Shown: piece by piece, positions 37,101 to 46,306 of the stretch
How positions within the stretch are numbered: position 1 is the first letter of the stretch
Layout: each line of letters opens with the position of its first letter
From: Pseudorhodobacter wandonensis
Lineage (GTDB): Bacteria > Pseudomonadota > Alphaproteobacteria > Rhodobacterales > Rhodobacteraceae
Reading direction: 5' to 3'
NCBI RefSeq assembly: GCF_001202035.1
Contig: NZ_LGHT01000044.1
Coordinates: 62,001 to 126,000 of the forward strand
DNA: 64,000 nt
Program-made: the position numbers and the translations under genes
The notes under the pieces: model-generated
What the model was told of the DNA's origin: nothing
Database searches by the model: none
Seen by the model: only the letters and a program-made list of their open reading frames with translations

Positions 37101-38363
37101 GTGGCCGTTGTGACGCCAAAGAGATCATCGAAATCGATCGCTTCCGCGGTGCCTCGGCATGTTTTGGTTGTGGATGACAGTCGTGCGCAACGGCGAATTT
37201 TGTCATTAGCTCTTACGCGCGGCGGATATAAGGTCACCGAGGCAGACTCGGGCGTTTCGGCCTTGGCGTTGTGCCAGAAAAATTGCTTTGATTTTGTGCT
37301 AAGCGATTGGATGATGCCCGAGATGAATGGTCTTGATTTCTGTCGATCTTTCAAGGCGTTACCACGTGAAGGTTATGGCTATTTCATCTTGCTTACAGCA
37401 AAGTCCGAAAAGGGTGAGGTAGCAGATGGTTTGGATTGCGGCGCGGATGATTATTTGTCCAAACCCGTTAATCCGGATGAGCTGCGGGCACGTTTGCGGG
37501 CAGGCGAACGTATCTTGGGCATGCAATCTGAATTGATGCAAAAGAACCGGCTTATCGGCGCAACCCTGGATGAACTGCAAAAACTGTATGATTCGCTGGA
37601 CCGAGATCTGATTGAAGCGCGGAGATTGCAGCAAACCCTGGTCCGCGAACGGTTCCGCGATTTCGGGCGGGGTGAAGTTTCTGCCATGTTGCGCCCGTCA
37701 GGCCATGTTGGTGGTGATTTGGTCGGCTTTTTTGAAATCAGCTCACATCGGATCGGAATCTATTCGGTTGATGTTTCTGGCCACGGCGTTGCATCGGCTA
37801 TGATGACGGCGCGGCTTTCGGGGCTGTTATCGGGGTCGTCTCCTGACCAAAATGTAGCATTGATGCGGGGTGAATTTGGCGAAATGGATGCTCACCCGCC
37901 AGAAGAGGTTGCAGCCAAGCTGAATAGCATGATGTTCAATGATATTCAGGTCGAACAGTATTTTACGCTCGCCTATGCAGATATTAACCTGCGCACCGGC
38001 TTTGTGCAGATGGTGCAAGCGGGCCACCCGCATCCGGCGCTGATTCGGCAAAGTGGCGAGATTGAGTTTATTGGCGCGGGCGGGATGCCGATCGGGCTGA
38101 TACAGGGGGCGGTGTATGACCGTATTGAGTTGACGCTAAAGCCTGGTGACAGGCTGTTTCTGGTTTCGGACGGGGTAACGGAATGTCCCTCACCCAAAGG
38201 GGAAGAGCTGGGTGAGGAGGGGTTGGCCAAAATCTTGCAGGCAAATTTCGGCATGGGCGGTTCGGACCTGCTTGAGGCGTTGGTTTGGGATCTTTCAAAG
38301 CATTTCGGCGATGAGGATTTTCCGGATGATGTTTCTGGTGTGCTGTTCTTGTTAAAGGGCTAG
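37101..38363 (+). CDS. Response regulator with PP2C-type (SpoIIE/RsbU) phosphatase output domain
   Basis: 420 residues. Receiver domain about 20-140: acidic pair VVDDSR, phosphoacceptor Asp69 in LSDWMMPEMNG, and KPVNPDEL. A coiled-coil linker (about 145-185, RLIGATLDELQKLYDSLDRDL) leads to a PP2C/SpoIIE phosphatase (about 190-420) with HVGGDLVGFF, DVSGHGVASAM and SDGVTECPSP. This type usually dephosphorylates an anti-sigma antagonist in partner switching; no antagonist or anti-sigma factor gene lies next to it. GTG 37101 follows AAAGGGA. Confidence 0.9.
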   Translation: MAVVTPKRSSKSIASAVPRHVLVVDDSRAQRRILSLALTRGGYKVTEADSGVSALALCQKNCFDFVLSDWMMPEMNGLDFCRSFKALPREGYGYFILLTAKSEKGEVADGLDCGADDYLSKPVNPDELRARLRAGERILGMQSELMQKNRLIGATLDELQKLYDSLDRDLIEARRLQQTLVRERFRDFGRGEVSAMLRPSGHVGGDLVGFFEISSHRIGIYSVDVSGHGVASAMMTARLSGLLSGSSPDQNVALMRGEFGEMDAHPPEEVAAKLNSMMFNDIQVEQYFTLAYADINLRTGFVQMVQAGHPHPALIRQSGEIEFIGAGGMPIGLIQGAVYDRIELTLKPGDRLFLVSDGVTECPSPKGEELGEEGLAKILQANFGMGGSDLLEALVWDLSKHFGDEDFPDDVSGVLFLLKG

Positions 38364-38798
38364 TCGTGCAAAACTTTCCATCATGGCACGGTCGCCGGGG
38401 TTGCCCAATACAGATGCGGCGTTCTTGGCGGGCATCCAAAGCGGCATGTGATCGGGTTCTGTTGGTGCGGACATCTGCATTGTCGGGCGGCCCACATAAA
38501 TTGTGCATATTTTTTCGGCCCAAAGATTGTACTCGGGCATAAAGGCAAAGCGACGAAAGGTACCAAACTTGAATTGGAGTGCCATGTGCCAGCCGGTCTC
38601 TTCATAGACTTCACGATGCAGCGCCGCGATAGGGTTTTCGCCCGCATCTATTCCGCCACCGGGAAGCTGGATTTCCGACGATGGCACGGCCTGATGTGTC
38701 AACAAAACCTCGCCATTGCGGTGTAAAATCGCATAGACACCCGGACGTCGTGTATAGGCTTGGCCCGATTTCGGTACATCACCATAGCGTTTAATCAT
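38352..38798 (-). CDS. Nudix hydrolase
   Basis: 148 residues. The Nudix box is complete: GGGIDAGENPIAALHREVYEETGW. Outside it the protein has a short core (YAILHRNGEVLLTHQ) and a C-terminal MMESFARLAL; the substrate cannot be told. Start ATG 38798 follows GGGGG at a usable distance; ATG one codon upstream is possible. Its 3' end overlaps the convergent phosphatase gene by 12 bases. Confidence 0.88.
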   Translation of the reverse strand: MIKRYGDVPKSGQAYTRRPGVYAILHRNGEVLLTHQAVPSSEIQLPGGGIDAGENPIAALHREVYEETGWHMALQFKFGTFRRFAFMPEYNLWAEKICTIYVGRPTMQMSAPTEPDHMPLWMPAKNAASVLGNPGDRAMMESFARLAL

Positions 38799-38874
38799 CA
38801 TTACCCCCTTGGCCCATTGGTTGCTGTCCCTATATGTTAGCGGTATGCCAAGGCTGGCTTGCCAAGGGAACCCC

Positions 38875-39861
38875 ATGACCATCGGAACAAAAATTGCTTG
38901 GGACGATACCGTCCTACCATTTCAGCTTGATAACTCTGACATCCGCGGTCGCGTTGCGCGGCTTGATGGTGCGTTGGAATCTGTGTTGAAACAACATGAA
39001 TATCCACCCCAGGTAGAGGCATTGGTGGCCGAAGCCACGCTTTTGACGGCGATGATTGGCCAAACCATCAAATTGCGCTGGAAACTGTCGTTGCAAATTC
39101 GCGGCAATGGTCCAGTTAGCATGATTGCGACAGATTATTACGGCCCGACAGAGGACGGTGAACCTGCACGCGTCCGGGCCTATGCTGCCTTTGACAAAGA
39201 GGCCGATATCGATGGAAAAGAACCTTTTTCCCTTGTCGGAGAAGGTTTTTTTGCGATTCTGATCGATCAAGGCGAAGGCATGGTACCGTATCAAGGTATC
39301 ACTCCAATTGCCGGAAAGTCGCTTTCAGATTGCGCCGAGACATATTTTGCACAGTCCGAGCAACTGCCAACCCGTTTTCAGCTAAGCTTTGGCAAAAGCA
39401 TTTTGCCGGGCGAAGATGCGGCATGGCGTGCAGGCGGTGTGATGTTGCAAATAATGCCCAAGGCATCGCCCTCTGCGCAGGGTGATGGCGGTTCGGGTGA
39501 GGGTGGTTTGCTGGGCCATCAGGATTTGTTGACTGACGATGAAGGCGAAAACTGGAACCGTGCCAACCATCTGTTGGATACCGTCGAAGAAATGGAGCTT
39601 GTTGGCCCGCAGGTTGCGCCGACCGACTTGCTGATTCGCCTGTTTCACGAAGATCGGCCGCGTGTTTTTGACCCGCAGCCTATTCGTTTTGGTTGCACTT
39701 GTTCGGAAGAGCGGGTCCGTGAATCGCTCTCGATTTACACGGCCGAAGATTTGGCGGATATGATCACCGAAGACGGCGTGGTGACGGCGGATTGCCAGTT
39801 TTGCAGCGCGCATTACGTGCTGGATCCAAAGACGCTGGGGATACAGCCGGATGATAACTGA
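38875..39861 (+). CDS. hslO: Redox-regulated chaperone Hsp33
   Basis: 328 residues. Hsp33 is a cytoplasmic holdase activated by oxidation. The four zinc-binding cysteines near the C terminus are present as FGCTCSEERV and CQFCSAHY, about 30 residues apart. The N-terminal core has VEALVAEATLLTAMIG and LQIRGNGPVSMIATDY. ATG 38875 with AAGGGA upstream is preferred to ATG 38809. It overlaps the next gene by 11 bases and is the first of an hslO-nudix-cca run. Confidence 0.94.
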   Translation: MTIGTKIAWDDTVLPFQLDNSDIRGRVARLDGALESVLKQHEYPPQVEALVAEATLLTAMIGQTIKLRWKLSLQIRGNGPVSMIATDYYGPTEDGEPARVRAYAAFDKEADIDGKEPFSLVGEGFFAILIDQGEGMVPYQGITPIAGKSLSDCAETYFAQSEQLPTRFQLSFGKSILPGEDAAWRAGGVMLQIMPKASPSAQGDGGSGEGGLLGHQDLLTDDEGENWNRANHLLDTVEEMELVGPQVAPTDLLIRLFHEDRPRVFDPQPIRFGCTCSEERVRESLSIYTAEDLADMITEDGVVTADCQFCSAHYVLDPKTLGIQPDDN

Positions 39862-40438
39862 TGCCCTGCGCCGGGCTCTTGATCAGGAAACCGGCGCGTC
39901 ATCGGACTTTGACCTAAACCCCGGCGTCATTTTGCCGCCGGGGCGAAAGCTGCGCGATGCTGCCGTTCTGGTGGCGGTGCAAGATACGGGCGAGGGGCCG
40001 CGCTTGTTATTAACCAAGCGCTCCTCGCATCTAAAACACCATCCCGGCCAAATCGCCTTTCCGGGTGGCAAGCTGGACCCTATCGACGCAACTCCAACCG
40101 CTGCCGCCCTGCGTGAAGCACGGGAAGAGGTTGGCCTGCTGCCCGCTTCGGTGACGGTGTTAGGCGTTTTGCCAGCGCATGAAACCGTGACTGGCTTTAC
40201 TGTTTACCCGATATTGGCCACAATAACGGGCGCGTTCACTCCGGTGCCAGAGGCGGGTGAGGTGGAGGAAGTGTTTTCGGTTCCGCTCGAGTTCGTCACT
40301 AATCCAGCCAATTTTCGTATTGAGGCGCGTCTTTGGCGCGGAGAGCTGCGGCGCTATTATGCGGTGCCATACGGCCCTTACTATATTTGGGGCGCAACCG
40401 CGCGGATCTTGCGCGGGTTGGCCGAAAGGATGGCGTGA
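39851..40438 (+). CDS. CoA pyrophosphatase-type Nudix hydrolase
   Basis: 195 residues. It carries the motif LLTKRSSHLKHHPGQIAFPGG that precedes the Nudix box in the CoA diphosphatase (NudL/NUDT7) family, and the box itself is present (GGKLDPIDATPTAAALREAREEVGL). Members cleave CoA and derivatives to 3',5'-ADP and phosphopantetheine. The start overlaps hslO and its TGA overlaps the cca ATG by one base. Confidence 0.9.
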   Translation: MITDALRRALDQETGASSDFDLNPGVILPPGRKLRDAAVLVAVQDTGEGPRLLLTKRSSHLKHHPGQIAFPGGKLDPIDATPTAAALREAREEVGLLPASVTVLGVLPAHETVTGFTVYPILATITGAFTPVPEAGEVEEVFSVPLEFVTNPANFRIEARLWRGELRRYYAVPYGPYYIWGATARILRGLAERMA

Positions 40439-41565
40439 TGCAGGTTACGGGTGATTGGCTACATCATTCCGGCACGCAAGGCCTGTGTCAGGCCCTGTCG
40501 GCCATGGGGTTTCAGGCGCTATTTGTGGGGGGGTGTGTGCGCAACGCATTGATCGGGGCACCGGTCAATGACATCGATATTGCAACCGACGCAACGCCTG
40601 AAATGGTGACTAACATAGCGGAAAAGGCCGGTTTCAAAGTGATCCCGACGGGATTTGAACATGGCACCGTGACCGTTTTCGCCAATGGTATTGCGCATGA
40701 GGTGACGACCTTTCGACGCGATATTGAAACCGATGGCAGGCGCGCCGTTGTGCGTTTTTCGACCGATGTCGCCGAGGATGCGGCGCGGCGTGACTTTACG
40801 ATGAACGCACTTTATGCGCGCGCAGATGGTGAGGTTGTTGACCCATTGGGCGGCTTGCCCGACCTCTTGGCGCGGCGGGTGCGGTTTGTTGGCGATGCAG
40901 ACGCGCGGATTGCCGAAGACTATCTTCGCATCTTGCGGTTTTTTCGGTTTTTTGCGTGGTACGGCGATCAATCCCTTGGCCTCGACGCCGACGGGCTTGC
41001 TGCCTGTGCTGCCCATTCTGCAGGGTTAGAGACGCTTTCACGCGAAAGAGTTGGCGACGAGTTTCGTAAACTGCTGTCTGCCCCTGACCCGTCAATGGCA
41101 GTGGCCGCGATGGCGCAATCAGGGGTATTGGGCGCGGCATTGCCCGGGGCAGATGCGCGGGCGTTTCCGATTGCGGTGCATTTTGGCGTTAATGACTGGC
41201 TGGCGCGGCTGGTGGTTTTGGGCGGAATGCCGGAAAGCCTGCGATTGTCGCGCAGCGCGCTGGCGCAAGTATCGCTGATCCGCGAAGAATTGGGTCAATT
41301 GCGCTCGCCGCAAGAGCTTGGTTATCGTCACGGGGCAAAGGTGGCGAAAGCAATTATTCTGTGTCGCGCCGCCTTGTTTGAAACGCAGCCGCCGCAGGGG
41401 TGGATGCATGATGTTGAGGTCGGTGCCAAGGCTGTTTTTCCTGTGGCCGCTGCCGATTTAATGCCAGACCTGCAGGGTAAGGCGCTGGGCGATCGGTTGC
41501 GCGCGTTGGAGCAAATCTGGATCGATTCTGACTTTGCGCCTACAAAAGCCGATTTGCTGGGCTGA
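40438..41565 (+). CDS. cca: CCA tRNA nucleotidyltransferase / poly(A) polymerase family protein
   Basis: 375 residues. Nucleotidyltransferase motif FVGGCVRNALIGAPVNDIDIATDATPE has the catalytic DxD; RRDFTMNALYA and EDYLRILRFFRFFAWYG are the ribose-selection and template parts of the class II head and neck. It repairs or adds the 3' CCA of tRNAs, although poly(A) polymerase activity cannot be excluded from sequence. ATG 40438 overlaps the upstream stop. The gene is followed by a broken ABC transporter remnant. Confidence 0.9.
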   Translation: MQVTGDWLHHSGTQGLCQALSAMGFQALFVGGCVRNALIGAPVNDIDIATDATPEMVTNIAEKAGFKVIPTGFEHGTVTVFANGIAHEVTTFRRDIETDGRRAVVRFSTDVAEDAARRDFTMNALYARADGEVVDPLGGLPDLLARRVRFVGDADARIAEDYLRILRFFRFFAWYGDQSLGLDADGLAACAAHSAGLETLSRERVGDEFRKLLSAPDPSMAVAAMAQSGVLGAALPGADARAFPIAVHFGVNDWLARLVVLGGMPESLRLSRSALAQVSLIREELGQLRSPQELGYRHGAKVAKAIILCRAALFETQPPQGWMHDVEVGAKAVFPVAAADLMPDLQGKALGDRLRALEQIWIDSDFAPTKADLLG

Positions 41566-41570
41566 GGTTG

Positions 41571-41818
41571 TTCAAGCCAGGCAAGAGTCAAGCGAGGTAG
41601 AATCTGTCATACAAGGATTGCTTTACGCTGGCTGCGGGGCAAAACGGTGATTGCGATTGCGTACAGCCTGACTGCGATCGCGCTTTGTGGCGCTGGGCGA
41701 TAGTGTGATTGAGGAAATTGGCGACCATGCCGCGCTTTTGGTGCAAGGTGGGCTATATGCCAACTTCTGGGCCTGCCAATCGGGTGGATTTTTGAGAACC
41801 GAAAAGGATATGGAATGA
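41571..41818 (+). pseudogene. Decayed remnant of an ABC exporter (C-terminal end only)
   Basis: Pieces of an ABC ATPase C terminus are readable in two of the three frames: SSEVESVIQGLL (from about 41588), GKTVIAIAYSLTAIAL (from 41638) and SVIEEIGDHAALLVQGGLYA plus NFWACQSGGFL (from 41702), ending at a TGA that overlaps the next ATG. They align in order with EVEAAIQETL, GKTVLAIAHRLSTIAA and GSHDALLAMNGLYARYWNRQSGGF of the intact neighbour at 41815. At least two frameshifts and an altered H-loop histidine (AYS for AHR) show it is dead; the first ~520 residues are gone. Confidence 0.8.
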
Positions 41819-43659
41819 GTTTTGTCACGCGCATCGGCGGCTTGATCGAGGCGTTTCGCCCGGCCGATGGCCCGCCACCGCAAAATCTGGGCGCATTCTT
41901 TCGCTGGTGCCTAAATGGTAGCTGGCCGATGCTCTGGGTCGCGGGTGTTATTTCTGCCATTGCAGGCGCGATGGAGGTGGTTTCGGCCTTGTTACTTGGC
42001 TGGGTTATTGATGCTGCGCTAACCTCTGGCGCGGATGTGTTTTTCAGCAAGAACTTTTGGTTGCTGTTTGGCTTCATCGGCTTTTATCTGATTTTGCGGC
42101 CATTGGCCTTTGCAGCCTCGGCCGCGTCAAACTCGATTATCGTTGGGCCGAATGTGTTGCCCTTGGTGTTGTCACGCCTGCACCGCTGGACCCTGGGGCA
42201 GGCGGTGACGTTTTTCGACAATGATTTTGCGGGTCGGATTGCGCAAAAGCAGATGCAAGCCGCGCGTGCCGTCACCGATGTGGCGACCGAGGTGATCAAT
42301 ACTGTGGCTTTTGCTTTGGCCTCGGTGATCGGTTCGGTTGTCTTTTTGTTTTCGGTTGATTACCGGGCCGCGTTGGCGCTGGCAGTGTGGCTGGTTGGTT
42401 ACGTGTTTACGATCCGGTTTTTCATGCCGCGGGTACGGGTGAATTCGGCGGCGCGGGCCTCGGCGCGGGCGATGGTAACGGGGCAGGTGGTCGATACGAT
42501 CACCAATATCAAAACCGTGAAACTGTTTGCCCATTCGGCGTTCGAAGACCAAGTGGCCCTGAAGGCGATGCAGGTCTTTCGCGATAGGTCGCTGGAGTTT
42601 GGCCAAATCTCAACGATGTTCCGCCTTGCGCTGATGACGCTTTCGGGCACGTTGCCGGTGTTGCTGATCGGCGGCACGTTGTGGCTGTGGTCGCATGGTA
42701 TGACGACGGCGGGCGCGATTGCGGCCTCGGGGGCAATCGCGATGCGGATTGCGCAGATGTCGGGTTGGGTCAGTTTTACATTGATGTCGATCTACACATC
42801 GATTGGCGAGGTCGAGGATGGCATGCGTACCCTGTCCATTCCGCACACGCTGGCCGATGCGCCTGATGCGATTTCACTGCCACGCGTCAAGGGCGAAGTG
42901 AAATTTCAGGATGTGTCCTTTGCCTATGGCCGCAAGCGCGGCGGGGTGGAAAACATCAATCTGACCATTCGCGCAGGCGAAAAACTGGGCATCGTCGGTG
43001 CCTCGGGCGCGGGCAAATCGACGCTGGTTTCGCTGCTTTTACGTCTCTATGACACCGAAAAAGGAGCAGTTTTGATTGATGGCCAGGATGTCCGTACCGT
43101 AACCCAGGAAAGCCTGCGGCGGCAAATCGGCATGGTCACGCAGGAAACGGCGATGTTCAACCGCTCGGCCCGTGATAACATCAAATACGGTCGTCCCGAT
43201 GCCGACGAGGCGGCGGTAATTGATGCCACCCGTGCCGCCGAGGCGCATGAGTTTATTGAACACATGATCGACCATAATGACCGTAAGGGCTATGATGCGT
43301 ATCTGGGGGAACGGGGTGTGAAACTGTCTGGCGGGCAGCGCCAACGCATTGCGCTGGCCCGCACCTTCCTGAAGGACGCGCCAATTCTGGTTTTGGATGA
43401 GGCGACGAGCGCGTTGGACAGCGAAGTTGAAGCCGCCATTCAGGAAACGCTGGGCAAGGTGATGGAAGGCAAAACCGTGTTGGCAATTGCGCATCGCTTG
43501 TCAACGATTGCTGCGATGGACCGCATTGTGGTGCTGGACAATGGCCGCATAGTCGAAGAAGGCAGTCATGACGCGCTGTTGGCGATGAATGGCCTTTACG
43601 CGCGGTATTGGAACCGCCAATCCGGCGGGTTTATCGGATCGGAAGAGGCAGCAGAGTGA
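41815..43659 (+). CDS. ABC transporter, fused permease-ATPase (exporter type)
   Basis: 614 residues. Six-helix transmembrane domain (about 35-330) followed by the ATPase: Walker A VGASGAGKSTLVSLLLRLYD, signature LSGGQRQRIALARTFL, Walker B ILVLDEATSALDSE and H-loop IAHRLST. It is a half-transporter of the MsbA/multidrug type; the substrate is unknown. It may now work as a homodimer because its probable former partner upstream is a pseudogene. It overlaps the remnant (ATGA) and the next gene (GTGA). Confidence 0.92.
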   Translation: MSFVTRIGGLIEAFRPADGPPPQNLGAFFRWCLNGSWPMLWVAGVISAIAGAMEVVSALLLGWVIDAALTSGADVFFSKNFWLLFGFIGFYLILRPLAFAASAASNSIIVGPNVLPLVLSRLHRWTLGQAVTFFDNDFAGRIAQKQMQAARAVTDVATEVINTVAFALASVIGSVVFLFSVDYRAALALAVWLVGYVFTIRFFMPRVRVNSAARASARAMVTGQVVDTITNIKTVKLFAHSAFEDQVALKAMQVFRDRSLEFGQISTMFRLALMTLSGTLPVLLIGGTLWLWSHGMTTAGAIAASGAIAMRIAQMSGWVSFTLMSIYTSIGEVEDGMRTLSIPHTLADAPDAISLPRVKGEVKFQDVSFAYGRKRGGVENINLTIRAGEKLGIVGASGAGKSTLVSLLLRLYDTEKGAVLIDGQDVRTVTQESLRRQIGMVTQETAMFNRSARDNIKYGRPDADEAAVIDATRAAEAHEFIEHMIDHNDRKGYDAYLGERGVKLSGGQRQRIALARTFLKDAPILVLDEATSALDSEVEAAIQETLGKVMEGKTVLAIAHRLSTIAAMDRIVVLDNGRIVEEGSHDALLAMNGLYARYWNRQSGGFIGSEEAAE

Positions 43660-44876
43660 TAGTAACAATCGAACGTTTGGGCCATTTGGGTGACGCAATC
43701 GCACAGGGCGAAAACGGCCAGATTTTTGTGGCTCAGATGCTGCCGGGTGAGGTGGTAGAGGGTGATCTGCAAGGCGACAAGCTGGTCAACACCCGTATCA
43801 TTACGCCGTCGCCTGATCGCGTGCGCCCGCCTTGCGCCCATGCCCGCACTTGCGGCGGTTGCTTGATGCAGCACGCGACCGATGATTTGGTTGCCACTTG
43901 GAAAACCGAAGTTGTGCGCTCCGCTTTGGCGGGGCAGGGGATAGAGGCACCGTTGCGGCCCATTCTGACCTCGCCCGCCAATTCGCGGCGACGTGCGGTG
44001 ATTGCGGGGCGGCGCACCAAAAGCGGCGCTATGCTGGGCTTTCATGCGCGCGGGTCTGATGCGTTGGTTGCGGTGCCGAATTGCCAGTTGCTTCACCCCG
44101 ATCTAATGGCGGCCTTTCCGGCGCTTGAGGCGCTGGTGCTAACCGGTGGCTCGCGCAAATCCGAACTGGCGCTGACGATTACGCGCACCCTTGCAGGTGC
44201 CGATATTTCGGTGACGGGCGGCAAGCCCTTGGATGGGCAGCTGCGGCTGGAACTGGCCCGCGTGGCCGAGGCGCATGGCCTGTCGCGCCTGTCGTGGGAG
44301 CATGAGGTGGTGGCGTTGCGCACCGCGCCGATGCAGGCGATGGGCCGCGCCATGGTCGCCCCACCCCCCGGTGCGTTTTTGCAAGCGACCGAGCAAGGGC
44401 AAGCCGACTTGCTGGCTGCAGTGCAAGAGGCTGTGGGCGATGCCAAGCGTGTCACGGATCTTTTTGCGGGATCAGGCACTTTTGCCCTGCCCTTGGCCGA
44501 AAAGGCCGAGGTTTTCGCTGTCGAAGGCGATGCCGCGATGATTGCTGCGCTGGATAAAGGTTGGCGTCAGGCCGAAGGGCTAAAGCGTGTCACCTCTGAG
44601 GTGCGTGATCTGTTCCGCCGCCCGCTGGAACCGGATGAGTTCAAGAACGTGCAAGCCGTGGTGATCGACCCGCCGCGTGCAGGTGCCGAGGCACAGACCA
44701 AAACGCTGGCGCAGACAAAGGTGCCGGTCATTGCCTTTGTCTCTTGCAACCCTGTTACCTTTGCCCGCGATGCCAAGGTTTTGATTTCGGCAGGGTATAC
44801 ACTTGATTGGGTGCAGCCTGTTGACCAATTCCGTTGGTCATCCCATGTAGAGCTTGCCGCGCGTTTTAGCCGGTAA
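43656..44876 (+). CDS. RNA m5U methyltransferase, RlmD/TrmA-RumA family
   Basis: 406 residues. Iron-sulfur cysteines are seen as CAHARTCGGC; the SAM domain has VTDLFAGSGTFALPLAE and VEGDAAMIAA; VVIDPPRAGAEAQT and the nucleophile motif FVSCNPVTFARD complete the family set. Members methylate uridine C5 in 23S rRNA (U747/U1939) or tRNA U54; which position is not clear. GTG 43656 overlaps the ABC gene by four bases and suits the family start VTIERLGHLGD. Confidence 0.9.
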   Translation: MIVTIERLGHLGDAIAQGENGQIFVAQMLPGEVVEGDLQGDKLVNTRIITPSPDRVRPPCAHARTCGGCLMQHATDDLVATWKTEVVRSALAGQGIEAPLRPILTSPANSRRRAVIAGRRTKSGAMLGFHARGSDALVAVPNCQLLHPDLMAAFPALEALVLTGGSRKSELALTITRTLAGADISVTGGKPLDGQLRLELARVAEAHGLSRLSWEHEVVALRTAPMQAMGRAMVAPPPGAFLQATEQGQADLLAAVQEAVGDAKRVTDLFAGSGTFALPLAEKAEVFAVEGDAAMIAALDKGWRQAEGLKRVTSEVRDLFRRPLEPDEFKNVQAVVIDPPRAGAEAQTKTLAQTKVPVIAFVSCNPVTFARDAKVLISAGYTLDWVQPVDQFRWSSHVELAARFSR

Positions 44877-44898
44877 CATCCGCCCGAGAGAGCCCAAT

Positions 44899-45699
44899 AT
44901 GACCCTTCGCGCCCGCGTTGCTGCCTTAATGAACCTGCCGTTTACCCAGCGGTTTGTCCTTGGTGTTATCCTGTTCAACGCCGTTTTGCTGGGGTTAGAG
45001 ACATCCGAGACGGTCATGTCCAGTTTTGGCCCGGCGGTGATTTTTCTGGATACGCTTTGCCTTGGTGTTTTTATCATTGAGATTTCGCTAAAGCTATTTG
45101 CGCTGGGCCCGCGGTTTTTCAAATCAGGCTGGAACATTTTTGACATGATTGTCGTGGGCATTGCCATTGTTCCCGGCGCGCAATCGCTTTCGGTGCTGCG
45201 TGCATTGCGGATATTGCGATTGCTGCGCGTCATCTCGGTCGCGCCCTCGTTACGGCGCGTGGTCGAAGGGTTTGTGACCGCGCTGCCGGGCATGGGTTCG
45301 GTGTTTTTGTTGATGGCGATTATCTTTTACATCGGTTCGGTCATGGCGACCAAATTGTTTGGCGCGGCGTTTCCCGAATGGTTTGGCACGCTTGGTGCCT
45401 CGGCCTATTCCTTGTTCCAGATCATGACGTTGGAAAGCTGGTCGATGGGCATCGTGCGTCCGGTGATGGAACAATACGCCTATGCCTGGGCGTTCTTTGT
45501 ACCGTTTATCATGATGACAACCTTTGCCGTGGTAAACCTTTTGGTAGGTTTGATCGTCAACTCGATGCAAGATGCGCATCATCAGGCCGATGTTGAACGG
45601 ACGGATGAGTACCGCGAAGAGGTAATCCAACGTCTGATTGCGATTGAACAACGGCTTGCTGCGCAAGATGACAAGCCTGAAAGCCAAGAACGCCAATAG
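44899..45699 (+). CDS. Voltage-gated sodium channel, NaChBac/NavAb type
   Basis: 266 residues with six transmembrane segments. The S4 voltage sensor has arginines at every third position (101, 104, 107, 110 in SVLRALRILRLLRVISVAPS). The selectivity filter is TLESWSM (177-183), identical to that of the crystallised NavAb and NavMs channels. S6 is PFIMMTTFAVVNLLVGLIVNSM, and the tail EEVIQRLIAIEQRLAAQ fits the tetramer-forming coiled coil. It would conduct Na+ across the inner membrane on depolarisation. ATG 44899 is preferred to 44854, which lies within the upstream gene. Confidence 0.93.
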   Translation: MTLRARVAALMNLPFTQRFVLGVILFNAVLLGLETSETVMSSFGPAVIFLDTLCLGVFIIEISLKLFALGPRFFKSGWNIFDMIVVGIAIVPGAQSLSVLRALRILRLLRVISVAPSLRRVVEGFVTALPGMGSVFLLMAIIFYIGSVMATKLFGAAFPEWFGTLGASAYSLFQIMTLESWSMGIVRPVMEQYAYAWAFFVPFIMMTTFAVVNLLVGLIVNSMQDAHHQADVERTDEYREEVIQRLIAIEQRLAAQDDKPESQERQ

Positions 45700-45789
45700 A
45701 GAATTCCTGTTCCCCTGCCGCGCGTTCTGGGCTATCAGGCGCGCAAATCATAGGGTGGTAAAAACCATCGATACATATTGAGGCGTGGA

Positions 45790-46293
45790 ATGCGGATTCT
45801 AAAGCAAATTGCGGCGTTTTTTCTGGTTGTTGGGCTGGCGGCCTGCGGCGGTGGTGACGGAAAGTTTCAAAAATATGACGGGCCAGCGATAACTCAGATT
45901 GTTGTCTATAAGGGCGCGCATAAAATGCAGATGTTCCATGGCAATAAAATCGTAAAAATATACGATGTGTCATTGGGCTTTGCGCCAACCGGACACAAAC
46001 AGTTTGAAGGTGACGGCAAAACGCCAGAGGGCGCGTACCGGATTGACCGGCGCAACCCGAACAGCCGCTACCATCTATCTTTGGGCATCAACTATCCGAA
46101 TAAAGCAGATATCGCCTATGCCGAGGCGCAAGGCAAAGAACCCGGAGGCGATATCTTTATCCATGGCAAAACCGGATTTGGCGGCAAGAACATTGGCGAT
46201 TGGACCTTTGGCTGCATAGCGGTGTCGGATGAAGAGATCGAAGAAATCTATGCGATGGTGCAAGATGGAACGCCGATCTTTATTTTCCCATAA
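45790..46293 (+). CDS. L,D-transpeptidase family lipoprotein (YkuD domain)
   Basis: 167 residues. A lipoprotein signal ends in the lipobox LAAC (Cys19), so the protein is anchored in the envelope. The YkuD domain has VVYKGAHKMQMFHG, GDGKTPEGAYRI, and the catalytic His115 (IFIHG) with Cys132 in WTFGCIAVSDEE, where the usual serine-histidine before GC is replaced by TF, as in the YafK-like branch. It may cross-link peptidoglycan or detach linked lipoprotein. ATG 45790 is used; a TTG four codons earlier is possible. Confidence 0.87.
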   Translation: MRILKQIAAFFLVVGLAACGGGDGKFQKYDGPAITQIVVYKGAHKMQMFHGNKIVKIYDVSLGFAPTGHKQFEGDGKTPEGAYRIDRRNPNSRYHLSLGINYPNKADIAYAEAQGKEPGGDIFIHGKTGFGGKNIGDWTFGCIAVSDEEIEEIYAMVQDGTPIFIFP

Positions 46294-46306
46294 AGGTTAG
46301 CAAATC

